A stretch of DNA of 64,000 nucleotides from Bolinopsis microptera (GCF_026151205.1 NC_087072.1:19124103-19188102); one strand, 5' to 3'. Shown: positions 32,972 to 45,597, numbered from the stretch's first letter. Notes: generated by a model from the letters alone, not told the origin. Translations and numbers: made by a program.

Positions 32972-35347
32972 ATGGTGCTGGAGTTGAAAACAAAACGGCG
33001 CTATCTAGCTTACCTGTGTCTCCTTTTTAATGCGTATGTGGAGACGTGCGCGAGGTGAGGTTCCACGTTAACGCATTTCATTTTTATTTGTTTTATACTT
33101 TCTTAAAAGTGCTGTATTTCTTGCTGTATTTCTTGTATTGAAGTTAGTGTTTCACAATCTATATTAAGTAATCCAATAATAACCACTACTACCATAATCA
33201 CCCTAGATTCGGTGTCTCTATCGCCATGATTGGGGGGATGGTGAAGGTGGATTGCAACGATCCAACCGATACCGGCAAGTTCTGTTGGTCCGAGAAAACT
33301 CAAGCAATGGTTCTTGGAGCATACTTTTACGGGCATACTGTACAGTGTCTTACAACTTACATTGCAAACCGCTACACAGGTCACATGTCTTATAGTTTAC
33401 ATTGCAAACCGCTACACAGGTCAAATCTTTCTTAGTTTACAATTACATTGCAAACCGCTGCACAGGTCACACGTTTTATAACTTGAATTTATTAATTAAA
33501 ATGCTATTCAAACGCCGGGAACTGAGACGACAATCAACAGCCAACCACTATGACTAAGGGTGGATATTAGGGAAGACACATTTTTAGGGTTAGGGTTTAA
33601 GGTTTAGTGTGAGGGAAGAGTATTTAAAGGACCCTAACACTAGTACTACCCCTTAACTACCATATTATAAATCTTAACCCAAAAGTCGTCTCTCCTTATG
33701 TGCACCCTTGGTGGTAATTTAATAACACGGTAAATAATTGGCAGGGTTTACTAAAACATATCGAGTGTGGTTGGTTGTGTCAGCTGTTATTCAGTTTTGC
33801 TACCCTAAACTTGCCGAGGTGTCCACCTCACTTATTATTGTAACACAGGTTAGATTTGTAGAGTTAGGATTTTTCATTCCCAATTGCTGACAATAATCGA
33901 ATCTCGAATTAACACACTGTAATTTCGGATAAAGCAGCTAACGACAAAGCTAACCTCATATAATTAACATTGTCACATAGTTCTTTAAATTCTGCAGACG
34001 ATAAGAGGCATTTTGGCGGGTATCATGGTAGCATACCACTTTGACTATATCGCTAAATTCTCCGTTGGGAAGGAGAACAAAGCGCTGATTTCTATATTCG
34101 GTAAGAACGACTTCCACCACTTGCATAATATATTCTGTTCATATTATTATATGAGAATTATTGATGAGAATTTACAATTATTTTTGCTTATAAAGGCCAT
34201 ACGAAACGAAATATGGCGCTTATTAGTCAACTTAGCAGCTAATTGAAGGATTTCAGGAGCCAATGATTACATAGGACAAGGAACAGGGGGACTGATAGCA
34301 GGACTTGTGACTAAAAGCTTAGGATGGCAATATTACTTCTATCTGACTGGAGCAGCTTATATACTTGGGTTAATCTTCAACCTCATCTTCGTCAACGACT
34401 CCCCACAAGACTCCTGGTTTCCCTTCTTACTTTATACAAGATGAGAAATGCTAAATTTCTCTCGGTTTTATTATTAAATTTTACCTAAAACACTTCTCAA
34501 CAACAGGTACCTGACACAACAAGAGAAAGACTTGATTTTGAAGATGGTGCACACAGAAGATGTTGTTATAGGCAACCCGCAAGTTACAGAGTCGTCTCCA
34601 TCCAACGCTGAAGATCCACCCATTGAGTGCGAAGAAAGCTGTGAGCCTCCATCTTCACTAAAGTCACTGATCTGTCGACTTTACTTGCTGGCATTTTGCA
34701 TATATATTCCGGCATACAATCTCATCTATTTCAATCTCCTGAATGTTGTTCCGTTCTACCTTAACAAAGTTTTAGGGGCAGACCCTCTGTTCATATCTTC
34801 TTTTAATGTTGCACTTTCTCTGTTGATTGCTTTTTGCACTCTTGCCTTTTCATGTCTTTTTCAAAAATTAGACAAAATGTTGACTTGGTTTAAATGTAGG
34901 ATGGTATTTGCTCTGCTTCCAATGATTATTCAGATCATAGTTCTAATTAATCTCACCTTTATGAAGACTTTAACAGGAGTTGCTGTTAACCTCACTTTAA
35001 GTGCAATTGCAGCGGCTACTTTGTTCAGTGGCTCCGTTTATACGATAAACTATGAGATTGATCCAAAGAACTCCGCATTTCTTGTTTCTGTTTTCAACAG
35101 TTTCGGACAGGTATCAGGTTTTGCAGGACCAACACTGATGGCAGCAATAACCACCACAGACCCGGACATACCGAACTATACTGCTGTTTACAAACAGAGG
35201 TGGCATTATTTCTTCTACACAGTGGCTGGAGTCGCAGCTTCTGGGTTCATGGCCATTGTACTTGCTTATCTTATTAAACCTGATGAGTGGGTCAACAGAG
35301 ACAGAGAACAACGTGATCAGAAACACAGAACTCCACAACAATTATAA
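32972..35347 (+). CDS. SLC17-like MFS anion transporter
   Basis: Six exons: 32972-33054, 33207-33379, 33745-33848, 33998-34100, 34257-34416 and 34507-35347; phases agree and the product is 487 residues, the usual SLC17 size. SLC17 proteins carry organic anions or phosphate across plasma, lysosomal or vesicle membranes. The first segment RRYLAYLCLLFNAYVETCAR then FGVSIAMIGGMV matches the family's TM1-loop layout. Later hydrophobic segments give about 12 TMs; VVPFYLNKVLG and FNSFGQVSGFAGPTLMA match the second half. The usual GY..TQ.PGG motif after TM2 is altered (GAYFYGHTVQC), so transport or substrate may differ. The exon 5 donor was chosen at 34417 (GTTTCC), giving DSPQDSWYLTQQEKDLI. Sialin versus phosphate or glutamate class cannot be decided. 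The C-terminus is hydrophilic and repeats partly past the stop. Confidence 0.85.
33358..33471 (+). repeat. triplicated exon-end/donor segment
   Basis: The 3' end of transporter exon 2 with its splice donor (core ATTGCAAACCGCTACACAGG) occurs three times, about 40-46 bp apart: the exon end at 33361-33380, then 33400-33419 and 33448-33467 (one base different). Each copy keeps a CAG/GTCA donor. Confidence 0.9.
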
Positions 35348-35381
35348 CGTGATCAGAAACATAACACTCCACAACAATTAT
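35310..35381 (+). repeat. 36-bp tandem duplication across the transporter stop
   Basis: Two copies (35310-35345 and 35346-35381) starting AACGTGATCAGAAACA, with three differences. The TAA stop of the transporter lies at the junction (35345-35347), so the second copy is untranslated. Confidence 0.9.
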
Positions 35382-36060
35382 AACCTTTATTAAACAGAAC
35401 TCATCTTTATTAATTTGTGACAGCAAATAAATAACGAAATTAAGGGGTTTATTATAATGATATATAGCGTACTTGTGTAAATTATTTAGTTATATTTTAT
35501 ACAATATCTATGTCCCATAGTAGCGGGTAGTAAATACGGTGTTTCGTTTCGTTTCGTACTCTACAAACACAGTACAAACATCGTTCTCTGAAACAGATAA
35601 AATTAAATTTGAGCTATTTACAATTTAGACAAATTTTAATGAATCATTAAATGATTGAATTGAAAATTATGTTTTGATCAGCCTAGACAAAAAGTATGAA
35701 GTCCTTTTTTCAGAGATTAGATGAATGAACACATTTTTAATTCTTGTCCTGGTGAACTCTCAACGTCCCTATAATCTTATCAGTATCACTAATTGGTTAG
35801 CCGATAATGATATCAGGACTTGGCATGATAGTAATTATCTAATTAAGCAATTCAAATTTATTTAGTGACTCACGTGTAGCTCAATACCTTATTCTAACCG
35901 TTATCAAACATAAACACGTGACCACGTCCACAGTCATACTCATAGGGCCATTTGATGGAACCTCATCAATTCTTAGATCTCTCCACTTTGACTAAGTTTG
36001 CACATAATTTTGGTGATAAATTTATTAACATATTGGTTTGGATCAAACTTTTGTGGTTTA

Positions 36061-36516
36061 GGGGTCGTTCACATATTACGTAATCAATATTTTGGCAATT
36101 TTTACCCCCCCCCCCCTCCGTAATCCACTAATCAACCGTAATCAAGACCGAACCCCCCCCCCCCCCCTATATTACGTAATCAAGATTAGACACCCCCTGC
36201 CCCCCCCCCCCCCCCCCCCCATTTTTTGAGTTAAATTTTGATGTAGAGATACAATAAATACACATTATTCATTGCTGTCTGAGACTTGAGAAGATTTTTG
36301 TAATATCTTAAATGGTTTATACAAATTCGAAAATAAAAAACGAAAATTTTGATTACATAATTAACGAAAATTGTCCAATTGGTATTTCGAAAATCGGTAA
36401 AAAATTAAAATTTTGATTACGTAATCAACGACCAAAACCCCCCCCCCCCCCCCCGTAATCAACCGTAAGCATTTGAAAACCCCCCTCGGCTGATTACGTA
36501 ATATGTGAACGACCCC
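36061..36516. mobile_element. Tc1/mariner-like MITE with poly-C interior
   Basis: About 456 bp with perfect terminal inverted repeats of at least 26 bp (GGGGTCGTTCACATATTACG, then TAATCA) flanked by TA on both sides (36059-36060 and 36517-36518), the Tc1/mariner target. The interior repeats the palindromic word ATTACGTAATCA and carries four long C runs. No transposase; non-autonomous. Confidence 0.88.
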
Positions 36517-36783
36517 TAATAGTCATAATAAGATTAATATTATCGATCGGGCCAAGGCGCTCTTAGTCTTATCTTGAATATTGGACCTGGTTTAAATTGC
36601 TAATGCTGCACTGATGGTGATACTGATTATCTTTTAATATAATTGTTGGAAATTTTCACATAACCAACCATGCCAGTTAGTACCTCACCGGCACCTTATT
36701 AATTGTTAATATTTTATATCTCTTCCTCTGTGGATGGAGTTATTTTATAGATGTTTAAGTAAATCGGACGATAACCGGTCGCG

Positions 36784-36840
36784 GTAGGAAAAGCGAGCGT
36801 AGGAACTACCGGCGGTAGTCCCTACGCTCGTTTTTCCTAC
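36784..36840. repeat. 57-bp near-perfect palindrome
   Basis: Arms 36784-36811 and 36813-36840 match at 26 of 28 positions with a one-base centre. The arm begins GTAGGAAAAGCGAGCGTAGG. As RNA it would form a long stable hairpin; a related word (GGAAAAGCGAGCG) recurs at 37082-37094. Confidence 0.9.
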
Positions 36841-37296
36841 TCATTCACTACTTGCTAATTGAAATGAGTTTAGGTTTAATAAATCAGCCACACTCTGTAG
36901 AAATCTCTTTGAGTTTGGGTTGCCTTCTGCCCGATACCTAGCGTACTTCGGGATATAAACTTAAAGGTGGTAGAAAGTGTCCAATTTACTGAGGTTTATC
37001 GCATTGTTATTGCCGAGTCACGAGTACTGCCTCCGGGTAGCGATCCTCAATTTATTACAAATAGAAGTAAAGTAAATGGTTGGAAAAGCGAGCGACTAAT
37101 TTCATTCTCGTTATCATTTTGCATTTGAGAACGGTAATTAAAATTAAAATTGATACCATCTCCTAGTTTTGTTTGGGAAAGGGATATATATAAATCAAAA
37201 TGGTCAGCCGTTGTTAAAGTTAAACTTAAAACTGATATGTATTAACTGTAACAATTTATACTACAGTAGTGAGTAGTCTAAAGCAAGGAAGCTAAA

Positions 37297-39183
37297 ATGA
37301 TTATAGCAATAGCTATAATATTGGCAATGGTGGCGCGAGCTCAATCGCTACATTGTTACGATTGTGAAGACGTATATCTGGAAGAAGGGGATTTCCATAA
37401 AAATGACTGTGAAGGGAACATTCGTCAGTGTACGGGAAAGGAAGTCTGCTCAACCCTTACTTTAACCTTCCTCACCTATGGTAGTGGCAGGCCCGTGTAT
37501 AACTATATGAAAGGTTACAGTTGTACGGAAAAGGCAGCTGTGGACTCTGAATGTGACGGTAGAGAATCTGGGCTTGCAGAAATTTACGGATTTACGGATT
37601 TTACCTGTGGAGTAGCAACGTGCTATGATGACCTGTGTAACTCAAAGATGTACAGAGGTAAAATATATACGTTTTTAAAGCACATCCTGTAATTCGAGCA
37701 CATCCAATCACATATGAAACTTTGTAGAAATCTATAGGACGCGCAGTACGGAGCAAAATATGTAAAGGAGTACGCAAGTTAGTAGGTACCGCAAACGCAG
37801 ATTTACCGCATCGCAAACCCCATGATTTACCTCACTATCAAGCCATCGTTTATTATGAAACTAATTTTATTCATTATTAACGTTACTAAAAAGAATAACA
37901 ATTGGATTAACTCCAGCTCCAGACGAGTGTGTTGATAAAGCGGATGAGAATGGATCAGACTACAGGGGAACTGTATCTGTCACAGCATCAGGACACGTCT
38001 GCCAGAGATGGGACTCTCAATCACCTAATAAACACAGCAGAACTCCTGAGGCCGAGGCGTAAGTTTTCTTGGTGCTTCTAAGGCACAACAGGTAGCTAGT
38101 CTCACAGGTGGCCACAATACTGCATAATCCAGATTTAGATTTATTCTTATCCAGATTATTCAGATTTTGGAAGATGAGACATGTACTCTATTTAATCGAG
38201 GGTCCTAAATCACTTTACACCCAAACTTCGAAATGTTTCTAAAACGGCTCTCTCGACAGAAGCCAAATTGTTAGTTACGATTTACAACACTACATACTTT
38301 AGGAAAATAGCTTATTACAAATACAAAAACATTTTCAGATATTCTGATTCAGGACTGCAAAAGAACTATTGCAGAAATCCAGACGGGTAAGTCTTCAATA
38401 TCTGATATCTGGTAGTGTTCCATAATCATTGTTATCAAGTCGAGCACAAGGTAGGGGCACAAACATTTACTGTAGATTTAAGTAAAATCTACAATAAAAC
38501 TGCAATGAAGGGGCTTTGGAATATAAATGATCTGTGAAATTTCTTTTTACTTTTAGGAATTCTCCATTATATAAACATGTGTCATTATTTTCCTCAGTGA
38601 ATCAGGCGCCTGGTGTTATAATGCTGAGGGAACTGTGCCTCGATGGGAGCTCTGTGATATACCTACATGCATTGGTAAGCATTTTGATCTTCAAACTAAA
38701 CCATAAATACTCATAATATTATAGCAGAGATCATGTGTGGCGTGTGTCTGTAATGTCTATACTCTCCAAAATTTGATAGGTTGGGTGTGGGTGCAGTTAC
38801 TTCACTTACTAAGCTGCTCCAGATGTAAGATAAAAATGGTATTATATTCGCTTACTATTTCAGTAAATAGTGCATCTCCATTTCGCACCGTGGATTCGAA
38901 CGGAGGACAAGTTGCTGCAGGAACAGAGGGTATACTCCTCTACAACGACATGTTAGTATGTGACGATGGATTCAGCAATAACTCAGCAACTGTTATTTGT
39001 AGAAATATGGGATTCGGCGGATCAAAATCTTGGAGAAGTGAAGACGACATTGGAATTCCTAGTAACTACGACATCGGACTAGATGAAGTAAGGTGCAAGA
39101 ACAATTATGACTTGGGCTCCTGTACTTCTGAAACCAGTCATGACTGTGTTCGGATGGAGAGTGTACGCCTCGTTTGTGAATAA
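37297..39183 (+). CDS. secreted Ly6-like/kringle/SRCR protein
   Basis: Exons 37297-37657, 37917-38058, 38339-38386, 38598-38674 and 38864-39183; phases match, 315 residues. A signal peptide ([17 protein letters not shown]) is followed by a cysteine-rich Ly6/uPAR-like module ([32 protein letters not shown]; residues ~18-115). A kringle domain then spans three exons ([42 protein letters not shown]; ~122-210), and one scavenger receptor Cys-rich domain ends the protein ([52 protein letters not shown]; ~215-315). All three are extracellular binding modules. Kringle plus SRCR also occurs in neurotrypsin, but no protease domain is present. No membrane anchor is visible, so it is probably soluble. 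Ligand and role unknown; this combination is not one I know. Confidence 0.88.
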
Positions 39184-40667
39184 CTGGTACGTAAGGCTAT
39201 TTACGTCTTCAGTTTACAAATCAGTGAAACACAATACTGGAGTTTGGCTGTTGATTACGTAATACAAATTTTCTGTTTAACCCTTTAGAATAATAACAAT
39301 TTGACAATATCCCAATTATTAAAGAAATGAACTCATGACTGCAACCTAGACCTTTGGCTTCATGAGATGCTTGAAAATTAGCTATAATTATATTAGTTAG
39401 TTTAATTCCTTTACTTGTTTTGGCTGCATGATATTTTTTAAATATGATATTTATGATATGATATTAATCTATAATCTCTATTTTCGTTTATACATGGGTA
39501 TGTTTCAAAATATTCTGTTATCTATAATTATATTTAAGTTTAACGCTGCAAAATTGCATTCGTCGTACTTTTCTGTGAACAAATGTTGAGCCCTGGGTTG
39601 ATATTTTTGATTTGTCCTTCCTATCGACAAAATCAAAGATGATGGGTCGGGCAGCGCCTGACAGTGTGTTATCTAATATGTCGGAATGTTATTTGTTAAA
39701 ATTAAATTGCATTGAACTTCAAACTAAGTACATGGGTCAAGGGCAACAATAGTGTCAATGAGGCTTCTCACAGCGACATCGGCAAGATGCGCTACTGTGC
39801 CGCGCCGAGCTGCCATGAATTGACATCGTCAATTAAGTTTTAATCAATAACTGGCCGCCAAAGCCGCGAATTCTTGAAAACAGGATTAACTTGTTAGTAT
39901 AATTGAATAGATGTTGCCACTATTTGACCCTAGTAGTTAGGTGGACTATCACAATATATCAAAATGAATAAAAAATAATCTAATAAATAAAAAACAAAAT
40001 CTGTGAACTGAGATTTATAAACTGTAAGTTAACTCATATTTTTATTTCATTAAACTAAGCCATGTTATTATTATATTTATATTGTTATTACAGAGAAATA
40101 CATAAGTTTCTTGACTAAGTGGTCAGTTGCAGTACATAACAAACAGTCGGTCGAACGAACGAAGGTTTCACGATTTTTTCCTTTTCACCCTTTTGAAAAA
40201 AGGCAATAGTGAAAGGTTACGAATGGAGGTTTTTGCAGAAAAACGTGGATTTTGGGGATTGCAGTAGGTGGGTCAAATATATGTCGTGTTCCTTGCTTAC
40301 TTACTTACTTACTTCCGTTCGTTACCATGTCAACTTGCCGCGCGCACGCGCGCGAGGATTGCTTGCGGAGATGTGGTGTATAGCTAGTCTGTGGTCAATG
40401 AATGCGCGGCACGAGCGTATTTCAATGTATACTAGTAATGTATAGTATTTTGTAATAAGCCCAACTTGAACGTGGCACGCGTAGTGTACTGATGGTTCAA
40501 TATTATTATTATAAGGTGAGCTGATTAGAGCTTATATTAATAGTTATAGTGAAATGGAAATCTAGCGTCCGCCAAAACGAAACAACGGGCGCAATTCTTG
40601 TTACATAATATATATACTATATATGTATTCTGTAAGTGTAAAAATTGGGAAAACTTATAAGATGATT
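39184..40667. other. convergent intergenic region
   Basis: Lies between two converging genes and should hold both 3' UTRs. It has a short (TTAC)n run at 40298-40314 and a CG-alternating patch (CCGCGCGCACGCGCGCG, 40338-40354). Nothing else recognised. Confidence 0.5.
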
Positions 40668-43600
40668 TTAAAAGAAATGTCGTGACGAATTTGACGAGTA
40701 TGGTGCACTTTTAGGAGATGCAGTCTGCCTTGTGCTATCTCTGCTATTAAAACTACCTACACTGTCAATGTCATTGAAACTACTATTATTCCTGTAACTG
40801 TAACTGGGCTGAAAACTCTGAGGATCGCTGATCATATCTTCTATGAAGATGTTATGGGTCACTCTCGGTCGTACTGTTATGTCATATTGTCGGTCTTGTT
40901 GATGAGGTGGCTGCTGGCTTAAAAACTCCCTGTTTTGATGAGGAGGTTGGGACTGTGGCCTTGAAGTGTAGTCCGCAGAGGACAATGACCCTTCTATCAT
41001 CCTAGCGCGACTTCGGGGTACACTTCCAGCTCGTTGATGATTACTGTTGCCATTTTTATGTTCTGCCTCTACTGGGAACACACTCGATTTGGAAAGATTC
41101 TGATAGTAAGAAAAGGGACCGGGGTCTGTTCTGTAGGAGAGGTGACAGGGTTTATTCCGGGGTTGTTTCCGGTTAGGTTCCTTGTCCTCCGGGGAAGACT
41201 CCCAGCTCGGCGGTGGTTACGTACTCCGGGACCCGGTCCGGACAGGAAGGTGTCCGGTACGGTCGGAGTTTGCTCACTCCGTATGTTCGGAGAGCTCTTA
41301 AATTTTGATCGTAGTTTGTCGTTGGAGTTTTGTCTGTAGTGCCCTGGTTTGGGCAAGTTGTCATAGTCGTGGGTCTCAGTCGAACAGTCTGAAATGAAGA
41401 CAAAGTTAAACGGGCTTGTCATAGAAAATATGGTTTATTTAGCAAAATATAATCATTCAATTTACTATTGTCAAACTCATTACAAAAACTACATCAACAT
41501 AAAACTTCTCCCGAATATTATTATGCTACTTTCGTTTATAAACTTTGGTCCAGAAAATTGGTCGGTCCATTTCGCATGCTTATTTGATAACACAGTTGTT
41601 ACAAAATAAAAATTAGCTGTTACCCGTCCATTTGGAGTAAAATACAACCAACCATTTTATCGAGATTTGAAAGAGATATTATCTGTGCCGCAGAAGTAAA
41701 CTCACATCTGGTATTACTAGATTTAATAAGCAGATCTAATCCTGACATCTTGTCACAAGACAATGTGACAAAAGAGTGGCCTCGATAGTGGACACGTATT
41801 TGTGTATAAACACGTGATATTTCATTGAGAGGAAACTTCTGAAACCTCATCAACAAAACTGATGGCATTCTTATATAATATTGTTTAAAATTCTAAGCTA
41901 TAAGCTAAACAGTAAACACGTCCATCTGAATTCTGATTTAAAAGCCGAAGACTCTTTTACAGCCGCACGACATTGACGGCAATAATTTAAACTTCAAAAA
42001 ATTTAATTTTGCAACAGGAAAACAGAAATATTCTCAATTTTATAAATTTACGGATAAAAACTTCAAAGTTTCTGAGAGTTCTGAATAAAAAGATAGATCT
42101 ACACATCTGACAGCTGCTCAGGAGTATGCCTACCTTGCAGATGAGAAATGGGGTGTGGTATCATCGGTTGATATTGAGGAGGTCGAGGATCGGGACGTTT
42201 GTTGAGAGACGTATTCGAACCAGCGAAACGAGGGTCAGGATAGAAACCAGGGTCTTGCTGCTGATCTAAGTAGAAGGGTGGAGGAGGGTTGTGATGAGGG
42301 CTGCCCCTACCGTACCGATAGTGAACAGTTTCCATATATCGTCTATCCCTCGCTTCTCGAGGATCACGAGAGTTGTCCCGCGGGTCGCGTGAGGAGTCAC
42401 GCGGCAGATGATCACGTGAGTGCTCGCGGGTGGGGTGATCACGCGCGTGTTCTCGCACAGGATGATCTCTGACCGGGTGATCCCTGGATGGGTCTCTGAC
42501 AGGGTAGTCTCGAGAGGGATAATTGTTATGACCGGGAGGTCTGTCTCCTCTTTTTCTTTCTCCTCCGCTGTTGGAAGATCTGTTAGAGTGCCTATCTGGT
42601 CCCCGAGACATGTTGAGGTCCCGTTCTCTAGGAGTAGTGGGTAACCTATGTTCGATGAAGCCACCATTTCGGTCAGCCGTCTCCTTGTCCCTGAAGAAGT
42701 CGCTACTCTTGCTACGTTTGTGATCCACACTATTGTCCATAACATTCCCTCTGCTACCTGGCGCTCGAGGTTGCTCCCTCTCAACTCCACGTACGTTCGC
42801 GCGAGACGGAGTGGAGAAGTCACGATCAATTCTAGCTCCAGAGGGTTTGTTACAAGGATGACCTTCCGGAGCCATAGGAGAACTGTTGAAGGAAGGATCC
42901 CAATCAGGAGCAGCCAAACTTTGACCCTTACTCCGGGGTACATCCCCTAGTATGGCCGGTTCCAGAAGGGGCACTTTAGGTTCGTCCTTTTTCTTGTTTC
43001 CCTTTTTGGAGAAAAAGTTCAGGAAGTTTTTAGATTTAGGTTTATCTTCAGAAGCTGGGCTGGTGTTGGCAGAGTCATCTACTGTTGGTGTAGGAGCTTT
43101 TCCATTCTGTAGAGCGATAATAAGACTGTCGTTTATCTTTGGCGGTCCCCTGAGATAGCACAAGATAAGATTACAAACTTCATTAGTTGGTCAGTAAACA
43201 TCTAGAGCTGATCTTTTAGCTTGATGAACTCAATAAAGGCAAAGCGAGTATACTCCATCATGAAATTGGAACGAGGAATTGTGATGGTTGGAAATGATAA
43301 ACTCTCTTAAATTAAAAGTTACCTCTGTGTTTCGTCATGGAGGGTGTCGTAAACTGGATCCGTGTCCTTCCCGGAGAAGACACTCTCCTGAGACACACCC
43401 TTCTTTAAAATAGGAGCGAATTCCTCTTTGTTTGGTCGTGCAAGTGAGTCATGCGATGATGCTCTCCGTAACAGTGTGTCTGAATGGTTTTAAGTTTAAG
43501 AGACCAGCTGCGAATAGTGCATATCGCAACATGATAATAAATATTTTAAAAGATGCAAGAATTTGACAACAAATATTTACTTGGGGTGATGGGACCGTGG

Positions 43601-45558
43601 TCTATCTTCTTCATGCTCTTCCTAAAGAGGTGATCCCTGTTGAAAGGATCAGCTTGTTCTCCCAGATGTCCAACAAATACCACATCCTCGTCGGACTCCA
43701 GAAAGTCTCCAGCTTGGGGTATGCTCTGTATATCTTCACTGAATGCAACTCCCCTTCCTCCGTCAAACTGTGGGCAAATAAGTCATATAACTATAAGACA
43801 TTTATACACAAAATCAAAGATGGCGGACGAAAATCAAAGGGTTCTTCCTCCCGTTTCAAATAAAGAAACAAGTAAAATTCGAATATGGCGGTTACCCAAA
43901 CCGGCGAGAAGAGAAAGTTGCTTACCTCAACTTGCTGTTTATGTTTCTTCTTGCGACCGAGGTTAGGAGAGGAGAGGGAGAGAGCACGGTACTTGTTAGG
44001 ATCCGATGCTAAAGAGCTGGGGTTCATCATCTCCTGGTTACTGTCCTTGAACGAGGAGTACGGTCTGAAGAGAGGTGTTAGAGTTAGAGTTAGAGTTAGA
44101 GTTAGAGTTAGAGTTAGAGTTAGAGTTAGAGTTATTCTGTTGTACTTTTTATTGCATGAATCGAAAACCAGTTATTCTGATATATAATGTGCCATTTCCA
44201 GGTTTCGATATATGTTCAATGTTCAATAATTTTGGAGCTCAGAAGAGTCACAAGGCTGCATAAAGATGAGTGATTATTACTCACTTGGCAGTTCTCCGCT
44301 CAGCAGACATATTCAAACAATCCTTCCTTGAGACTATAAGTGAGAGACTTGGCAACTTGCCGGACCTTTCCAGAGCCTGTTTGAGACTTTGCACTGCCTC
44401 TTTGTTAGTTAAACCCTTGAAAATTTGTCCATCAGCTGCTATCAGCTGATCGTCTACTTTCACTCTACCGTCCTGTAAAAATGGCGACGTTACTTTTTTA
44501 GACTTGTAAGGGTTCTATTAACAACCAAGGAGAGGGTGAAACTGCATGATGAGAAAGCTCAGTGCTGTAATTGGAGGTGTGAATTCTACCCAATTCTACA
44601 CTCTAAAAATAATCAGGTAAGATTAAGTTGCAACGAAGACTTGTAAATACGACTAACCAAGTCAGCAGCTCCACCTTTCAGGATAGACTTGATGAATATC
44701 CCATAATCACGCCTAGGTTTAATACTCGTACTCTTTCCCTTGACGCTGATTCCCAGTCCAACAGGTCTTCCATCTGGAGCAACTAGTGGTATATCCAGGG
44801 AAAGCCTAGTTCGAGAAGAAGTGGGTTGGAGAGGTTTTGGAGGTGGTGGTTGGGGAGGTGGGATGGGTTCTCGGGGTGGAGATGTTTGTACGTCTGACGC
44901 CGGCAAGTCGGTGGTGTGGCGCTGTAGGGTTAGTTGTATATTTCCCTTCAGTTCCCGGATCATGGCGACCACAGCTTGCTGGGGCATTCCGACCACACTT
45001 TTACCGTTCACCTGGGAGAGGAAATTAAGTTGTCTAGGTATAATAACATGTGACCACTGCAACTCTTCCTTAAGGTAGCAATTGCGAAGGTACCGAATAA
45101 CGTTACTAACTAATTTATAAATCAATAGGGCGTGTCTAAGTCAAGAAGTTAGTGTGAAAAAAGGATACCAACCTTGAGCAGGACATCGTTAGATTTCATC
45201 CTGCCGTCAACCGCAGCTGCCCCATGTCTGTGTACTGTCTTGACAAACAGTGGACTGAATCCCGGACAAGTGGTGTATTCACGGGTTGCTATAGTAAATC
45301 CCAATCCTTTCTGACCTGCAATGTTTTCGGAGTTAAACTCACATGAAAATCTTGTATTAGCCATTTTATTGTGCTCAAGCTCGGGATCGAACTTGCTACC
45401 TCCGGGATGAAGTGGTCTGGTTTTAATCGCAATAATTATCGAAATTAGCTGGAATTTCATAGCAAAATGAACACTTGTAGAATTTGATAAAGTACAAGGG
45501 GCTTAGGCAAAAATTTGGAACGCTTCACGAATTTGCGTGTCATCCTTGCGCAGGGGCC

Positions 45559-45597
<39 letters not shown>

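Larger units (their letters stand above)
35382..37296. other. intergenic region with MITE and hairpin
   Basis: Contains a Tc1/mariner-like MITE (36061-36516) and a 57-bp imperfect palindrome (36784-36840), described separately. Otherwise AT-rich with no supported exon. Confidence 0.6.

Noticed and set aside
42266-42950. Long frames on both strands opposite or overlapping the PAR-3 exon
   Set aside because: Shadow frames of a GC-richer, Arg/Asp-rich coding exon whose own frame is fixed by splice phases.
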